Assembly (NCBI GenBank): GCA_001466705.2
Contig: LATX02000186.1
Location: 310,001-374,000, forward strand
Direction of reading: 5' to 3'
Source of the DNA: Moniliophthora roreri
Lineage: Eukaryota; Basidiomycota; Agaricomycetes; Agaricales; Marasmiaceae
Length of the DNA: 64,000 bases
A program made the translations under genes and the position numbers. Positions 43,036-55,733 of the stretch are shown one piece after another (the first letter of the stretch is position 1; every line of letters starts with the position of its first letter). The notes beneath the pieces were generated by a model. That model saw nothing but the letters and a program-made list of their open reading frames with translations, did not search any database and was not told where the DNA came from.

Positions 43036-46000
43036 CTAGTCAAAAACATCCGTAGCGTAGCGGCCTCTCAAAAGTTCCTCCAAAGTCGACGCTGCGGCAT
43101 CATTGCTCAAGTCGCTGTGCAATTGCTGAAGCACTTGTACAGATTTCGCCTTCACTTCCCTGGCTATATGACTCGAACCGCAAATGTAGAACTAGACAGC
43201 TAATGATCAATCACAATCCTCGAGCTCAGAATAATCGCACTCACGTTCGCGTTATTCTGGTACATTGCAATCACATCAGTCCTATCATGCCAAAGACGAC
43301 TAGATGCAAACATCAGCGGGTGTGATAGTCAGGCAAATTGAAGTAGACTTACTCTTGCACATATTTGCAGCCTTTGGACTTTTCCGTTTCTCTCGAAAAG
43401 GCAGGACGAACATCCACCACACCAAGCTTCTCCCAATCCAAAAGATCATCTTCCCCATACAACAAGTCGACATCTGGGGATCTGCACCCAAAGAACAACA
43501 GTATCTTGCCAACATCGCGTCCTGATGATTTTTGCATGGCTCGTTCCTGTGTGCGAATCATGGGTAAGAACCAATCTGATAATCAGCTTTAGGGCCGATA
43601 CTTGCCTGTATGAATCCCCGAATCGGCGCTAGTCCTGATCCAGCACAGTAGGCAACGATCGGTACTGTTGGGTCTTCAGGAGGGTGGAATGCCGCCGCCG
43701 ACGGGCGAACAGCCATTTGCACACGATCTCCGGGTATGAGGCGAGCGAGATAGTTGGAACCAACACCCAAGAAAGTCTTGGACGAATCGGAAATGGAGGG
43801 AGAATCGAGTACGCTGATAGTCAGGGTGGCATGTTCGGGATTCCAAAGGGGAGACGATGAGATAGAGTATTGCCTGACACGCATGGGCGGGAGCATGCGA
43901 AGGAAGGCACCGAGAGACAGCTTGATGTCCTCAGGGTGCTTCTCTACGATGTCCATGACACTGAGTCGTGGTCCGAGGGCCTTTGTCTGGTACGAAGAAG
44001 CGAGATCTTGAAGGTACGAGCGTGCCTCATCCGAAGAAGCCATTTCAATCAAGGCCCTGATATCATGCTTGGTAGCAGGCTGAGAAAGCTCCACGTAGCC
44101 AGAGAGAATCTCGAAAAGTGAGACCGGCTTATCGGTCGGCAAAGAAGTAGGACCGGTAGAAGAGATGATGATCTAAAAAGAAAATGTTAGTCTGCTAAAC
44201 TAGTCAGATACTGAACGTATCGCACCTGCTGTTCGTTTGATAGATTGAAGAACGCCAGTACACGATGCACGCTCTCATTGGGATTCTGGGGTAGTCTTAT
44301 GTATGCAAGATGAGCTAGAGGCAACAGGAAAGAAGCGCTGATACACACATTGCAAGGTAATCTCCTGTACGATATGTCGAGCCCTCTGGGAGCTCAAACT
44401 CGATGTGCCTCTTGACAGGGTGTCCAGGTTTGGTGAGAACCCGGTTCTCGATGACTTTGCCCAACCCGGTACCGACTTGACGAAGAGCTTCTGATCTACC
44501 TGTTCCAGCGTCCACAGTCTTCGCTTCAAATCCGGACGATACAGACGAACTGAGCTGGGCAGTGTTGTATTCCTAGATACATGAATCAGTGCATGTCGAA
44601 TGTCCAGAAGCTAAAAGGTCACCTTTGTCAAACACTGCCACAAATCGCCTACAAACTCGTCAAAGACCTCAAAGAAATCTGCCTTGCCCGAGTCACCAGC
44701 CCCACGAGGAAGAAGACGCGAGCCGCCTCGTTGCTCAATGATCTCGTCAACAAGTTTTGGGATCCGGTGGTAAGTCTGGACCCAATCGGAATGGCCCGAG
44801 CCGAATACAGCGTATTTCACATCTTTGAGTTCTTCCCTTTGAAGACTGGAAAGCCAGTCAAAGAAACGTGCGGCGTTGTCGGCAGGTTGTCCTAAACTCA
44901 TGAATAAGTCAAGCGCCGAGTGTCGAGTGTCAAAGAGGAGCATGCCTACCTTCGTACGACGCGGTAAGAATGACAACCGGCCCATCAGTGGGTAGTTTTC
45001 CGGTGGAAGAGTCCATACTACCCAATCGAGCAGCGAATCCTATAACCCAGGGTTACGAACCAAACTTGCGACGCGGACAAAGGAAACACAACTCACCATA
45101 TCGTGCAGCATCGTTCGCGATCCTCTGCGCAAATGCCTCCGATGTTCCGGTATTAGAACCATAAAGTAAGTACATAGGAATCCGCCTGTCATTCGCAGCT
45201 AGCGCAGGAACCTCTTGGGTAGCTGCTGATGTGCTCCTCTTCGCTTGAACGCGAGGGGCACTAAATAATCTAGGTCTTGTCGAGCGAAGTTTGGCCTTGA
45301 TGTATAGGTCTTTAGGCTTGACTGTAAGGGCCTGCTTAAGTTCGAGGGTGTACGAAGGATCCACAAATTCTAGATCGAACTTCTGGACAATGGATGCCAT
45401 AACTAATTGTACTTCTTGCCAGGCGAATGGTCGACCAATGCATGCCCTCATACCAAAGCCGAACTGGTGGGTGTAAGCGCTTACCAAAGTGGAAAGAACA
45501 ATCTCTCTACTCACAGGCTGCCAAGAATTTGGGGGTAATGCTTCAAACTTGCCATCCATCATACGCTCAGGACGGAATTCTTGGGCCTAGATCCATCATG
45601 TCAGGTGCGGTGTTACTTGACAAAGAGGTTTGACTCACATCTTCACCCCACACGGCAGGATCCCTGTGTAAAAGCCAGGCATGAATTGCGAGTGGGGTGC
45701 CGGCCTTTACAAAGTACTTTCCATTCAATAGGGTTGTGTCCTCAACGGCTGCTACTACTCGAACAGGTGCTGTTGACGTGAGACGCAAGGTTTCGCGCAT
45801 CACGGCTGCCTATATTCAGTGCTATTGAAGATATTGGATGGAACGGCCCGCTCACCGGTCAGATAAGGCATCTTGCTCAGATCTTGAATTTGAGCAGGTT
45901 CTCCACCGAGGACCTCGTCTACTTCCGCTTGAAGCCTCCGCATAACGTGGGGGTTTTTGATGAGGTAGTAAGTCATGAAAGACATCATGCCCGACGAGGT

Positions 46001-47340
46001 TTCGTGCCCTGGTTCGAAACATAAGCGTTTTGACACTCTAGCTCAGTAAAAGCTCATCTCACCAGCAATGAGGAAAGTCAATAACTGGATAGATCATCAG
46101 TACACAAGACTCTCAAGCGGTGCACCCTTACTTACATTTTTGACAATAACATCATCCGACAGGCCTTCCCCTGTTTTAGGATCCTTGCCATTGAGCATGA
46201 TGTTCAGTAAATCCTTCTTTTCAATTGGGTTCTCCTTGCGTTGATTCACAACTAAGACGAAGACGGTCAGCAACACAAGTGGCTCATGTTGTTATTCTAG
46301 TCACTCTTATCAGCAATATCGGTCATGAACTGAACGTCCGCCTCCCATTTAGCGTTGGTACCAGACATGAGAGCCTGTACAATGGATGGCCGCTGAGTAC
46401 GCGAGAAACACTCTTTCAAGAAGTCGACCATCGCTCTCGCGAACTCTGGCTGATTTTCCTGTCCTTGGTCTTGAGATGGTGCAATAGGGTGCAACGGCAG
46501 CATAGCTTACAGTGTAGAAAGAGTTTAATCTAGAGCGGAATGTAAGCAAGGGTTTTACAAAGAGTTTCGCGTGCAGTTCACCTGTATGACATGGAACACA
46601 AGGCTATGGTATCCAAAGCGACTCTCGTCAAGTCGTCCGATGGGTCTATGACGTGATCAGGGCCGAATCTTTTGAGAACATTATTGGTTAGGTTTCTTAG
46701 CGCCCAGATTGGAGTCGTACCTCTCCCACTGTATGATATGGTAGGTAAAAGCTTCAATAAATGAACCCTAAAGGAATCCACCAACCTTCAATAATAGCTG
46801 ATCGCACAAGTCTCTCATGTCCTCTAGCATGTCTCGAATAGCCATGGTGCTGAATGCAGGCATCAAAAGTCGGTCTAATTCGCGTTCAATATGAGCGAGA
46901 GGAGTAGATGAATACTGAAAGAGTGCTTACGTGCAAGCCCCCAATTATGTTCATCGTTCTGAGCCTGCGCGTGCGTGCGTCACCATCAACCGTTCTGAAC
47001 GATCCCATTGGGCGTGTTTTGCGTACCGTGAAAAGCCCATCTCCTACCAGTTTTCTGACGTTGAAAAGAGCGCCACCAACAAGCTTCTTGAATCTTTTGT
47101 CGTCCGAAACTTCGTTAATCAGAGCATGTGTGTTTAGGTGAACCACTGTCCGTCCTTGAAAAAGCATCAAGTTTAGGGCATACGCAAGATCGATCACCAC
47201 GTACCCAAGATATTCAACTGGTATATCTCCCCATACTGCTTCGCCAATAGCATAAAACCATTTATTGGCACTTCCTTATCGATAGATGTGATGTTCCCCA
47301 CAAATGGGATTGAAGGCGGCTGAGGAATTGGAGTGGTCAT
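43036..47340 (-). CDS. CYP505-type self-sufficient P450/reductase fusion
   Basis: Cytochrome P450 fused to a diflavin NADPH reductase (P450foxy/CYP505, the fungal counterpart of P450 BM3), a subterminal fatty-acid hydroxylase by family. It starts MTTPIPQPPSIPFVGNITSI with no membrane anchor. P450 part: RLLMPAFSTMAIRDML, GHETSSGMMSFMTYYLI (I-helix), RETLRLTSTAPVR (ExxR), FGFGMRACIGRPFAWQ (haem Cys). Reductase: YLLYGSNTGTSEAFAQRIA (FMN), GPVVILTASYEG, VFGSGHSDW, the linker RHIEFELPEGSTYRTGDYLA, RVRQYSISSSP (FAD), YCAGSGLAPIRGFIQ (NADPH ribose), FGCRSPDVDLLY, and the C-terminal LLRGRYATDVF. Roughly 1070 aa over many exons; the introns I checked are in phase. Stop at 43036-43038. The gene appears intact. 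Confidence 0.88.
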
Positions 47341-48500
47341 GATGAAGTCGCTATTCGGCTTGGTGCCTTTTTATACGACTGGAGGTGCTCCATGTTCTCG
47401 TCTGTCCGGTAATTTCCTTGAGCGGTGATTGTTGGGCTGTTGAGGGCCAAGTGTGTAAGACTAGTTGTCATTGATGAAAATAAGATGTGTCGGTGCTGGC
47501 GCTTACTGCTCCGTCGGAATGTTTGTTGATTCCGTCGGCAGATGTCCTTTTTACTGACCACCCTAGGACAGTCTGACAGTCTTCACAACATGGACTTTGA
47601 GGTAGCGTCTGGTGGCTTATCATGCACTATCCACCTAGTTGCTGCAGATTCTAACCACCAAGTCCTCATCGGGCCTCATCTGCTGCCGAGTCATCATCAT
47701 TTACGAGTTGAGGGCAACGAGAACGACCGGCATGATTTGCAGTTCACTTATTTATCCGCCGAACCGTCATCAGCACCAGCACCGTAGCACCGTTTGGTTG
47801 CGAACCTGCGGTGCTTCCGGTGGTTTTACCCCTGACCTCCATCATATCGCAAGACCAACAACCGAAAAACAAATCATGTGGTGCAAGAGGTGCACAATAC
47901 CATGTCAACATCGGGCGTGCTCTCTCAAGCGCACAACTTTCTAGGTGAGGATTTCCTGCAGTGGTGGAACAGTAAAGGAGAAGCCCCGGATGAGGGGATT
48001 AATGAAAGTTGGAGAAGCTGTAGAGTCGGGGCCCGCCATGGAGACAAAGGCAGCGGGCGAGCAAAAAGGACACAGCCACATTATGTAATTTTCGTGGGAG
48101 GGCGGAAGATCTAAAATAAATCAATCTCCACTTGATTCGGACGTTCAAAATCCGGTCCTCTCAACAGAGACTGATTCAAGGCAAGTTTATATTTATTAAC
48201 CATGTGGGAGGCAATTAATGTGTCATGAAGCCTAATGAAGATTTCGGGGAGCAGTCGGGTGCCACTAGCTAGCTCTACTGCGATATTGCTGTCAGTGTAC
48301 GACGATCTGGACCCAGTAGGACATTATTCCACACCTGTCGGAGCAACTAGGTTGCAATATGCTGTCATGTACTCCCGATTTTCATGTTGTTTACCTATTC
48401 TAGCCGCCCCGCCGGCTTTGGACCATCGATAGGCTTGCCAGCAGGTCATTTATCGAATCCTCGACAACCTATAAGGGCACTTGGCAACTGAAACTTGACC
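47341..48500. other. Intergenic region between the CYP505 and FAD monooxygenase genes
   Basis: A shared promoter region of about 1.1 kb between divergent oxygenase genes. No further gene seen. Confidence 0.45.
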
Positions 48501-50394
48501 ATGGCAGCCCTGAACGAAACCGGAGGTCGAGTGCAGCTTCACTTCATTATCGTCGGTTCTGGGCATGCAGGCTCAGCATGCGCTCTAGCTTTGAGATATG
48601 CTGGCCACCGCGTCACCATACTCGAGAAGGGTTCAAGTCAGCAACGGGCTCAAGTGAGTCGTCCATTTGGCATCCAGTTCACAGAATCAACAGACTTGCA
48701 GGAGAGCGAAAGTTATCGCATTCCACCAAATTTACTCAGAATTCTCAGAGAGTGGGGCCTCCAGGAGGCTGTTCGGTTGCATTCCACAAAATGTGACTCT
48801 GTCCACATTTCAGGGTGTGAGTGTCAAAACTATTACCCGAGTGCCACTGTCATACCTTTTCAAGCAGTTGAATCGGGCGAATATCTGGGTGGTTACCGCT
48901 GGGATGAACAGCTTTTACAGGAGGTGGACGGAGACATCATATTCATTCAGGTGAATTATGAATTAATGCTCTTACCATGTCGTGACACACTCTAAATGAT
49001 TTTCAGGACACGGATCTGCAAAGAATATTACTCCAAGCAGCTATATCGAACGGAATCAGTGTTCGTTATGATGTAAGAATTACCCACATCGACACAGAAA
49101 CTCCGTCTGTACAGATGGTAACTGCCCAAGGCACTCAAGTCTTGTGTGGAGATGTGATCGTCGTCGCCGATGCGAGTCTGGATGGAGGATCTATGCCTGA
49201 CATCGGTTTCTCTTTGACTGCGGCGCAGGAAGAAACCGGTATTGAAATAAGGAGGTGAACGAGAATAAATTTGCAACGCTTCTTTGTAATCGTTATTGAC
49301 ATCTTGTGCTCAGGACCGTAGTTCCGCGGTATGTTGCTGCGAGTGACCTCGGATTACATCGCCTTTGTGGAAGTGACATAGTGAGCAGTCGGCTGGATGC
49401 CAAGGTGTCATACTCAATTACCCGTAAAGGCAGACATGTTTATCTGGATGGGGAACGGTTGCTCCGTCTTGACATATCCCAAGGTAGGCCGCTCTCTGGA
49501 ATTACGCCTGCGATTACTCACCCAAATCACATTTCAGGGAGCCAGACAGTCAGATATCATGATGCAAACCTATTCTTGTTCTAATGAGGTTTCGACCGCG
49601 GAAAAGGTGCCACCCGTCCCCGAACCAAGGTACACCAAGGTTTCCCTACTGTAAAGACCCAAAAATAAGACGTCAACTCACAGACTTCAGAGACTGGTTG
49701 CTCGCTCTAAATGCGTCATCAAAAGCAGGAAGATACTTCTTCGCCATGTCCCCGACAAATGGGTTAAAGGGAAAATGGTTATCATTGGTGATCTGGCTCA
49801 TCCTCTACCTGTAGGTCACCCTAGTCCAACCCGCAATAGCCTTCTCTCTACATTGCTCTATAGCCGGGCTCGCTCCAATCATGCGCATTATCTATCGAGG
49901 ATGCAGCAATCCTCGCCGAGTTGTTTTCACATTTGAATCAGAAGGCACAGATCAACGAGTTTCTTCTCGCCTTCGAGAGCATACGCAAGCCACGATGCGA
50001 GGAGATGCACACGAAAGAATATGGAATCATTTATTTCATGTCTTTGCCTCCAGGAGAACAGCAAGAATATCGAGACCAGGCCATGCGTGCTCGGAGAGAT
50101 ACTGGTTTGTTTACGATTGACCCCACACAAAATCTTCTTGATACCGTAGAGGAGAAGGAGATCAGAGATGTGTTTGCATACAACGCTAGAGAGGAAGCGG
50201 AAAGGTGGTGGCTAGAATGGGGTATCTTGCGCGAAATCTACGCCCCTGATTGTGAGGAGGATACACCGTCGGACAATGCCAGAGGGGGGCGATATGCGGT
50301 CAGGGTTCACGTCAAGAAGTCGACTACTATCACTATGCAGAGATATAAAGATATTGCGGGGAATCTCTGGAACGGGCGGGAAGCTGGGTGCTAG
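48501..50394 (+). CDS. FAD-dependent monooxygenase
   Basis: Multi-exon class A flavin monooxygenase (FAD_binding_3-like; salicylate hydroxylase/UbiH type). The N-terminal Rossmann motif is HFIIVGSGHAGSACALALRY (GxGxxG), followed by GHRVTILEK and RIPPNLLRILREWGLQEAV. ESGEYLGGYRWDEQLLQE and DTDLQRILLQAAISNGISVR follow, with ADASLD where members often have ADG. GDLAHPLP at about 49790 is the GD-motif that binds the FAD ribityl and pyrophosphate, and SIEDAAILAEL follows. The C-terminal helical part (RKPRCEEMHTKEYGIIYFMS, DVFAYNAREEAERWW) is typical of mushroom homologues. The ATG at 48501 is in a good context (GACCATGG). It would hydroxylate an aromatic or polyketide-type substrate with NAD(P)H; the substrate is unknown. 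Confidence 0.75.
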
Positions 50395-51129
50395 CGCGCC
50401 AGCCGACTTCAGCAAGGGTCCGATTAGTATCGACGTTATATACACTATGTTTTCGTAATGCACCCATACCGTTTTTAACTACCTTCTAATAAGGAATCCC
50501 TCCGCTACCAGTCAAATAACAAGTTCCTGTAAAAAGGGAGCATTAGCTAGGAAGTACACTAAAACCATCCATACCTTGATAAGTAAGCTAATTCGACCGG
50601 AAAAGTTGAGGGCAAGCTGGGGATGTACTAGAATCAGTCAAGGCATAAGGAAGAAATAGGATGACTTACGGGGGAGAGCGACTCACTGCAAAGCAAGGAA
50701 ATAGGTAAATGAAGATACTCGAATTGATAGACGTAAAAATCTTACCCTGCTGAACCTCGAACCGCGACGTAGTTTCTAACTTCACGATCCTTCGCTGATG
50801 ATGTGACCGAAGTCTTGACGTCTGTAAGCAGGAAGTGAGCACCGAGAAGCGCAGAGTGAAACGGAACAAAACGTTGGGAGGGATATAAGCAGAATAGGGT
50901 ATAACGAAGATGTGATACGATTGATGTCGAGGTATGGATGATGAAGGGGAGGGTATTATGGTACTTGAGAGGACGGAAAGATTAGGGTATATGGAGAAAA
51001 ATCAATATGAACAACGAAAACAAAGGATGATTAGGTATATAGAGGATCGAAAATGATTAGGGCATCAATATAGTAGGTATGCGTAGGTGAGACGAGAACG
51101 GCGAGGGAAAGGGTATACGAAGAACGAAA
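50395..51129. other. No protein gene seen; spliced-looking sequence
   Basis: The minus strand has several GTAAG/GTATGG donors and AG acceptors (about 50560-50830) without a sustained reading frame. This could be an intron-bearing 3' UTR or a non-coding transcript of the next gene. Confidence 0.25.
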
Positions 51130-51767
51130 TCAAACCGTCCAGGGAGTTGCCTGAGGCCGAAGCATGACCGCAAGCAAGTCCCCACTCACAATCCGTCTCT
51201 TGCGCTTCTCTGCCTTGGTACGTGAGTCGTTGACGTTGAAAGTTGTCGGTGTCGGTTTGGTGTTCTCCTTTTGGGCTCGGCTTGGACGAGGAGGAGTGGC
51301 GGTAGTGGCGGTCCAAAGGTTGGGAATCGTCGTCTTCTTCTTCCTGGGTGGTGTTGCAGGGGTGATGTTGCTGTTGCCGATCCACTTGAATAGTGCTGGT
51401 TTCAAGGGCTCGAGCTGTTGATGGTTAGTAGCGACAACATCCTCAACCACTGCCACCTTGCCATCGACCTCCACAACAGATGCATCATTGAAGGACTCAC
51501 TCTCGAACACGTCAGTCTGGAAAGCGGCGGTCAGCTCCTTGTAGGTCCGAGAAGCGCTGAATGTGACCGGGGCCTCGACGTATTGAGATCCAAAGTGGAA
51601 GGCGTCGAAAATGGCGTTCTGGTTGCGCAGGTCAACGACCTCGGCGATCTGCTCAAGCTCAGAAAGCTAGAAACGCGTTAGTGAAGGGACCAACACATTC
51701 AAGAAGGACATACCACAAGGCCGTTGACACTGGCGAGGGAGAAAACACTGGATACCGAAGCAAGCAT
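51130..51767 (-). CDS. Hypothetical protein, basic C-terminus
   Basis: Two or more exons. Exon 1 is MLASVSSVFSLASVNGLV (51767-51714), followed by a GTATGT...TCTAG intron. Exon 2 reads LSELEQIAEVVDLRNQNAIF, FHFGSQYVEAPVTFSASRTY and FESESFNDASVVEVDGKVAV, then a GTGAGT donor lies just inside DVFESES; the reading frame may instead run through. The C-terminus is basic (RTKAEKRKRRIVSGDLLAVM). About 190 aa. The N-terminal and middle parts look conserved-protein-like, but I do not recognise the family. Confidence 0.5.
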
Positions 51768-52980
51768 GGTTTGGGAAAAGGTGGATACTATCAATGCAAA
51801 GGCAGAGATGGTGCAGATTCACTCCGAAGAAGCGAATGCTTTCCAAATTACAGCTGCAGCCTTTTTATGATGCTGGACTTGCTGATCTGTGCGCCGTTCT
51901 CACGAATAGACCACGAATTCTCCATTTCCCGTCCGTTCTTGGTCCAATAAGTGGTCCGAGGAATACAGGCGACGAGCATAACGGTATGAATATATCGTAG
52001 ACATTGTGATGGCAGCGATCGACGCCAGGTACAATTTATAGAAGTAGGAATAAGACGCGATCTGCGAGCATTTCGTTTGAATTCCATCGGTGATTATGTC
52101 CTGCGAGAATGAACTAGCTCGGAGTTGGCCTCAGAGCTCCGGCGACGCTAGCTACGCGACCGGCGAAGGCATTACAGCATGCGACATACGGATCGTTTCG
52201 ACAGCATACCCAAGGGCGAGCAGCTGAGAGATACAGCCGTCCACGATATAAGCGTTCCGGTCGAGAACGCCTTTATTCTAGACAGTTACTAGTAACATTC
52301 TACGCGGTGGAATGGTGATTGGTTGTTGATCGGTAACATGCGAAATAACATTGTCGATCAATCCTTGTACATTACAGGGGATCTAAATTTTGATAATTTT
52401 GGTATTAGCATTGTGAAGAACTTGAGAATAAGGATCAATGCCCGCACCGGTGATTAGTCCCCAGCCCCGCCCTCGCCCGATCATGACCTGCAGCGACGGC
52501 TCAGAGACCCTATTCAATCTTCTCTGAGCCCTTGTATGGGAGAATCGAGAGTGATGATGGACGGTGAGAACAACGTTGACCCAAGGTTCCCAGGGTCAAC
52601 ATTGTTGACCTCAACGTCGATGTCCCAATGTACTTGGATCAATATCTCTACGCCGCGATATCAGGCTCAAGTTGCAAATGTGGGCGCTGGGACCCATTCA
52701 TTCTTTCCAGCTAATTAATCCATTCAGGAGCTCAATGAAAAAACGTCGGTCTCGTACGCGGAGCGGCTTTCATTGACGACCGGACGCTGATGCGTTACAA
52801 CTCGTACTGTCGCTACGGTGCTACGCCTCTTTGCATCTGAATAGGCCAAATTACTTAGAAGTCTATTACTATCTGATGGCGACTAGTATAAATACTAGTG
52901 CATCTTCTGCAACTTCATCCCTCAACAGTCCACTCGACCTCTCAAACGCAGTCAACTCATTAATCGTAACATTGTTCAAC
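51768..52980. other. Intergenic region, no gene recognised
   Basis: About 1.2 kb between divergent genes. Some short direct repetition of the string GTTGACC/CAACGTTGACC at about 52570-52610. Nothing coding seen. Confidence 0.4.
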
Positions 52981-53318
52981 ATGGCCGACTCACTCCCGTA
53001 CGTGATGAGCTCCCATTTCCGCTGGTCTTTTCTCACTCTCGTGATTTTGCAGCGCAAACTTCAACGGCATTTTTAACTTGCTCGTCCAGATCACCGCTGC
53101 AAGCGGCAAAGAGGAGGAACTTGCTAGGCATCTGGCTGCAGTAGCCAAGAGCAGTGACTCGTCTAAGGAGCCTGGTACCCTCCTGTATGTTTTTGTTCTC
53201 CTTGTCCCGCGACTTCTCGCTGAACCTGGACCTGTCTTCACTAGCTACCACACGGCTCGAGGATTTNTGATGACGTCTATGTACAAAGATTGTACGGTTA
53301 CGAGAAGAAACGAATGAA
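52981..53318 (+). CDS. Small ABM-like monooxygenase/dabb protein, uncertain 3' part
   Basis: Exon 1 MADSLP, then a GTACGT...TTGCAG intron. Exon 2 reads NFNGIFNLLVQITAASGKEE, then ELARHLAAVAKSSDSSKEPG, TLL. This has the shape of the first beta-alpha-beta unit of antibiotic-biosynthesis-monooxygenase (ABM) domains, where EPGT normally precedes a strand. A GTATGT...ACTAG intron follows, and exon 3 begins YHTARGF but runs into an N at 53267, after which the frame is uncertain. The usual domain is about 100 aa, so the second half is either short or broken here. Family assignment is tentative. Confidence 0.45.
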
Positions 53319-53535
53319 TACATGATCAGTATCGAATTAGTTTTGCAATCGCTAACATTCCTTCATTAACTCGAGCTCCCATGTCGAGGCTTTCGAAGTA
53401 CTGCTGCAACTTGCAGAGTGCTCGTTCCTATTTGGAGAGTCAAAGACGGATCTAACGATTTAACAACAATAATGGCATTAATTCTGTCAGAGCTATTTGG
53501 AGTGGATGTATCAAATGTGTTTACTATACAACTGA

Positions 53536-55074
53536 CTACTCTTTGCGAGGAAGAACCAACATTGCATAGGTCAAATAAACTGAACTTTCCCTTGTCCCAT
53601 CAGACTCATTACCCCTCCAGTTCAATTGCTCTGAGTCCGACGACATCTGCATCCCATTCTGCTTCAGATTAAGCGCGTAGAACGGGACAGACTCGACGCC
53701 ATCTAGCCAAGAGACGGCCTCCTTGGCTGCTTGAATGTTCCGACCGAGAAACAGATCGACGTGATGCCTTGTGAAAGGCATCACCCGCGAATCTACATGC
53801 TCATCATCGTACTCGTCTTCGGCATCTTCATATATGTCCTCTTCAATGAGCTTAATGACGACTGGAATTATTTCAATGGCTGAATCTGGTAGTTTCTTGC
53901 CTGCAGCTAGCATAATCGCATCGATTCCAGCTAGACTAGCCTCCCGAGTACCCATAGGATACTGATGTTCAAGTATCATCCCGAACGGCCTAGGGATTTC
54001 TTCAAGAACACTTGTGACCTCTTCAGCGAGTTTCGGGAGATGCTCCTCTTTGGCTTGACTTCCCCAAGTACTGTCGCTGTCAACGCTGAATATCTTGAAG
54101 GCAATCACAGCACGACAGCCTTTGGTGAGAGGAGAGACCGAGTGTGGGACGTCCGGATGAAAAGCGACCCATTGGCCTGGGTGTGCTGATACACGAACAT
54201 CTCCGATGCATAGATTGCCGGTCATAGGACTATCTGCTGCAGAATCGCCAATACCAAGGAGGAATGTGCCGACAAGGTCTGTCTCTGGCGTATCCTTGTG
54301 AGATTGGAAGTGTCCTCCCTCGCCGTAAAGGTGGATCTTGTAAGGCTGGACACGTACTTTGGACGGCAAAAAGTTCTTGGACCAAAGTGAGGCGATATCC
54401 GTGAGCAGCTTGTCGGACACTTCAAATCCACTTGATGGGATTTCGCGAGCGTTCCGTACTGTAGAGTCGACTTTGGTCTCTAGTGTCCGGTTATCACCGT
54501 ACCCAGATACGGGAGCATTGGCGAGCCACTTGGGCAGCTCGTCCTCAACGTCGTGATATCTGCTGATATAGGCTTCGCACTCGCAACCTGGCTGAGTCAC
54601 TTTCAGATTGAAATTACTGTCATAGAAACCAGTGTGGTAGGAATGGAGAATTTTAGTAACTTTCTCGTGAATCACAGTAAGTTGGGATAATGCTTGCGCC
54701 TGTACGCCGTCATGTAAGCAACAGTTTACAGAACATCCTCTAAATTACTCACTTTTTGAGGATCAGATTCGGGCTGAACTTCGAAGTCTGCGACGAGATT
54801 GCCAAGGCTCTCGACATGTGGGTCATAATTGAGTTTCCGACTCAGGTAATAATCGCCAATTGCCATTCGGATGGCGAGCGTAAGGTCGTACGCAGAACGT
54901 ATAGTCTGTCCGAATGAGGCATCCTCATCCTGAGGCGTCCAGGGCAGTTCATCAGTAAGGCCAGCAAAGTGGGTTCAGTGGTTTACGTACCAGATCCTGG
55001 GCAACCTTCTGTTTTTTCCAACCTTCCGCTACGTTCACTTCTGAGGACTCGGAGACGGCGCGATCACGCTTCAT
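53536..55074 (-). CDS. 2OG-Fe(II) oxygenase (prolyl hydroxylase-like)
   Basis: Multi-exon. Exon 1 starts MKRDRAVSESSEVNVAEGWK (55074), exon 2 holds SFGQTIRSAYDLTLAIRMAI, and the long last exon carries the catalytic region. Motifs: LPSKVRVQPYKIHLYGEGGH, then FQSHKDTPE with the HxD iron ligands, LVGTFLLGIGD, HPGQWVAFHPDVPHSVSPLT with the distal His, and KGCRAVIAFKIF with the Arg that binds 2-oxoglutarate. The C-terminal half (IPRPFGMILEHQYPMGTREA, YEDAEDEYDDEHVDSRVMPF) is an acidic extension seen in fungal members of this group. It probably hydroxylates a protein or small molecule using 2-oxoglutarate and O2. The catalytic triad is complete. Confidence 0.75.
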
Positions 55075-55733
55075 GTTGACAAGTAGAGTTCTAGGATGTC
55101 CTATCATCAGTTGCAAGCAGACGATAGGGTTCTTCCGTCAAGACTGACCTTGTACAAAGAGTTGAGGAGTCGATAGAAAGTGAGTGATTATTTATATGCA
55201 GCCGGTGCCATAGGGGACGTGGCAGGGCGGTGGTAAGCGAATCGGATAATGAGCCATAATCTTGTTCATACGCATTGTTCATCGGCAATTGTCCCCAAGG
55301 ATAATGGGCATCAGGCCTGAGTCGAAAAATGAGAGCCGAGTTGCGGGTCCGAGTTTTAACGAGGATTCGTCTTCTTGGTGCCCCGTTGCACCTTTTTTGG
55401 TGATTCTATCGGGCGTGAAAATAATGACTTGCGGAGGCAAGGCGGTGGTTCTGAAGGTGAGGAAGTTGTATGGTGTTTGCTCTGTCCCGTCTGAGGGGCG
55501 CAAATCCTCTGGAATCTACTGGGTGAGAAAACCTATCGTAGTGGGCCATCAGGCTCTGATGGAAAGTACGAGTCCGTTTGCTGGCGTTGTAACTTTCTGG
55601 GGCTAACCGACGATGAGAGCGAAGCCGACGAACCAAACACATAGTACCTTATACGGCCCCCATATGTCATCAACGATCGGAGCTGTCCTGGATCTTGCAA
55701 CCAGAGCAGTCCATGTAGATTTTATATAATTCG
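55075..55733. other. Intergenic region between the 2OG oxygenase gene and the TIR element
   Basis: No gene supported. Overlapping frames on both strands at about 55262-55640 show no family motif. Confidence 0.4.

Noticed and set aside
12754..50394. A single secondary-metabolite gene cluster
   Set aside because: Several oxygenases are near each other, but there is no core synthase (PKS, NRPS or terpene cyclase) and unrelated housekeeping-type genes are interspersed.
55262..55640. Frames on both strands upstream of the TIR element
   Set aside because: Mutually overlapping and without motifs.
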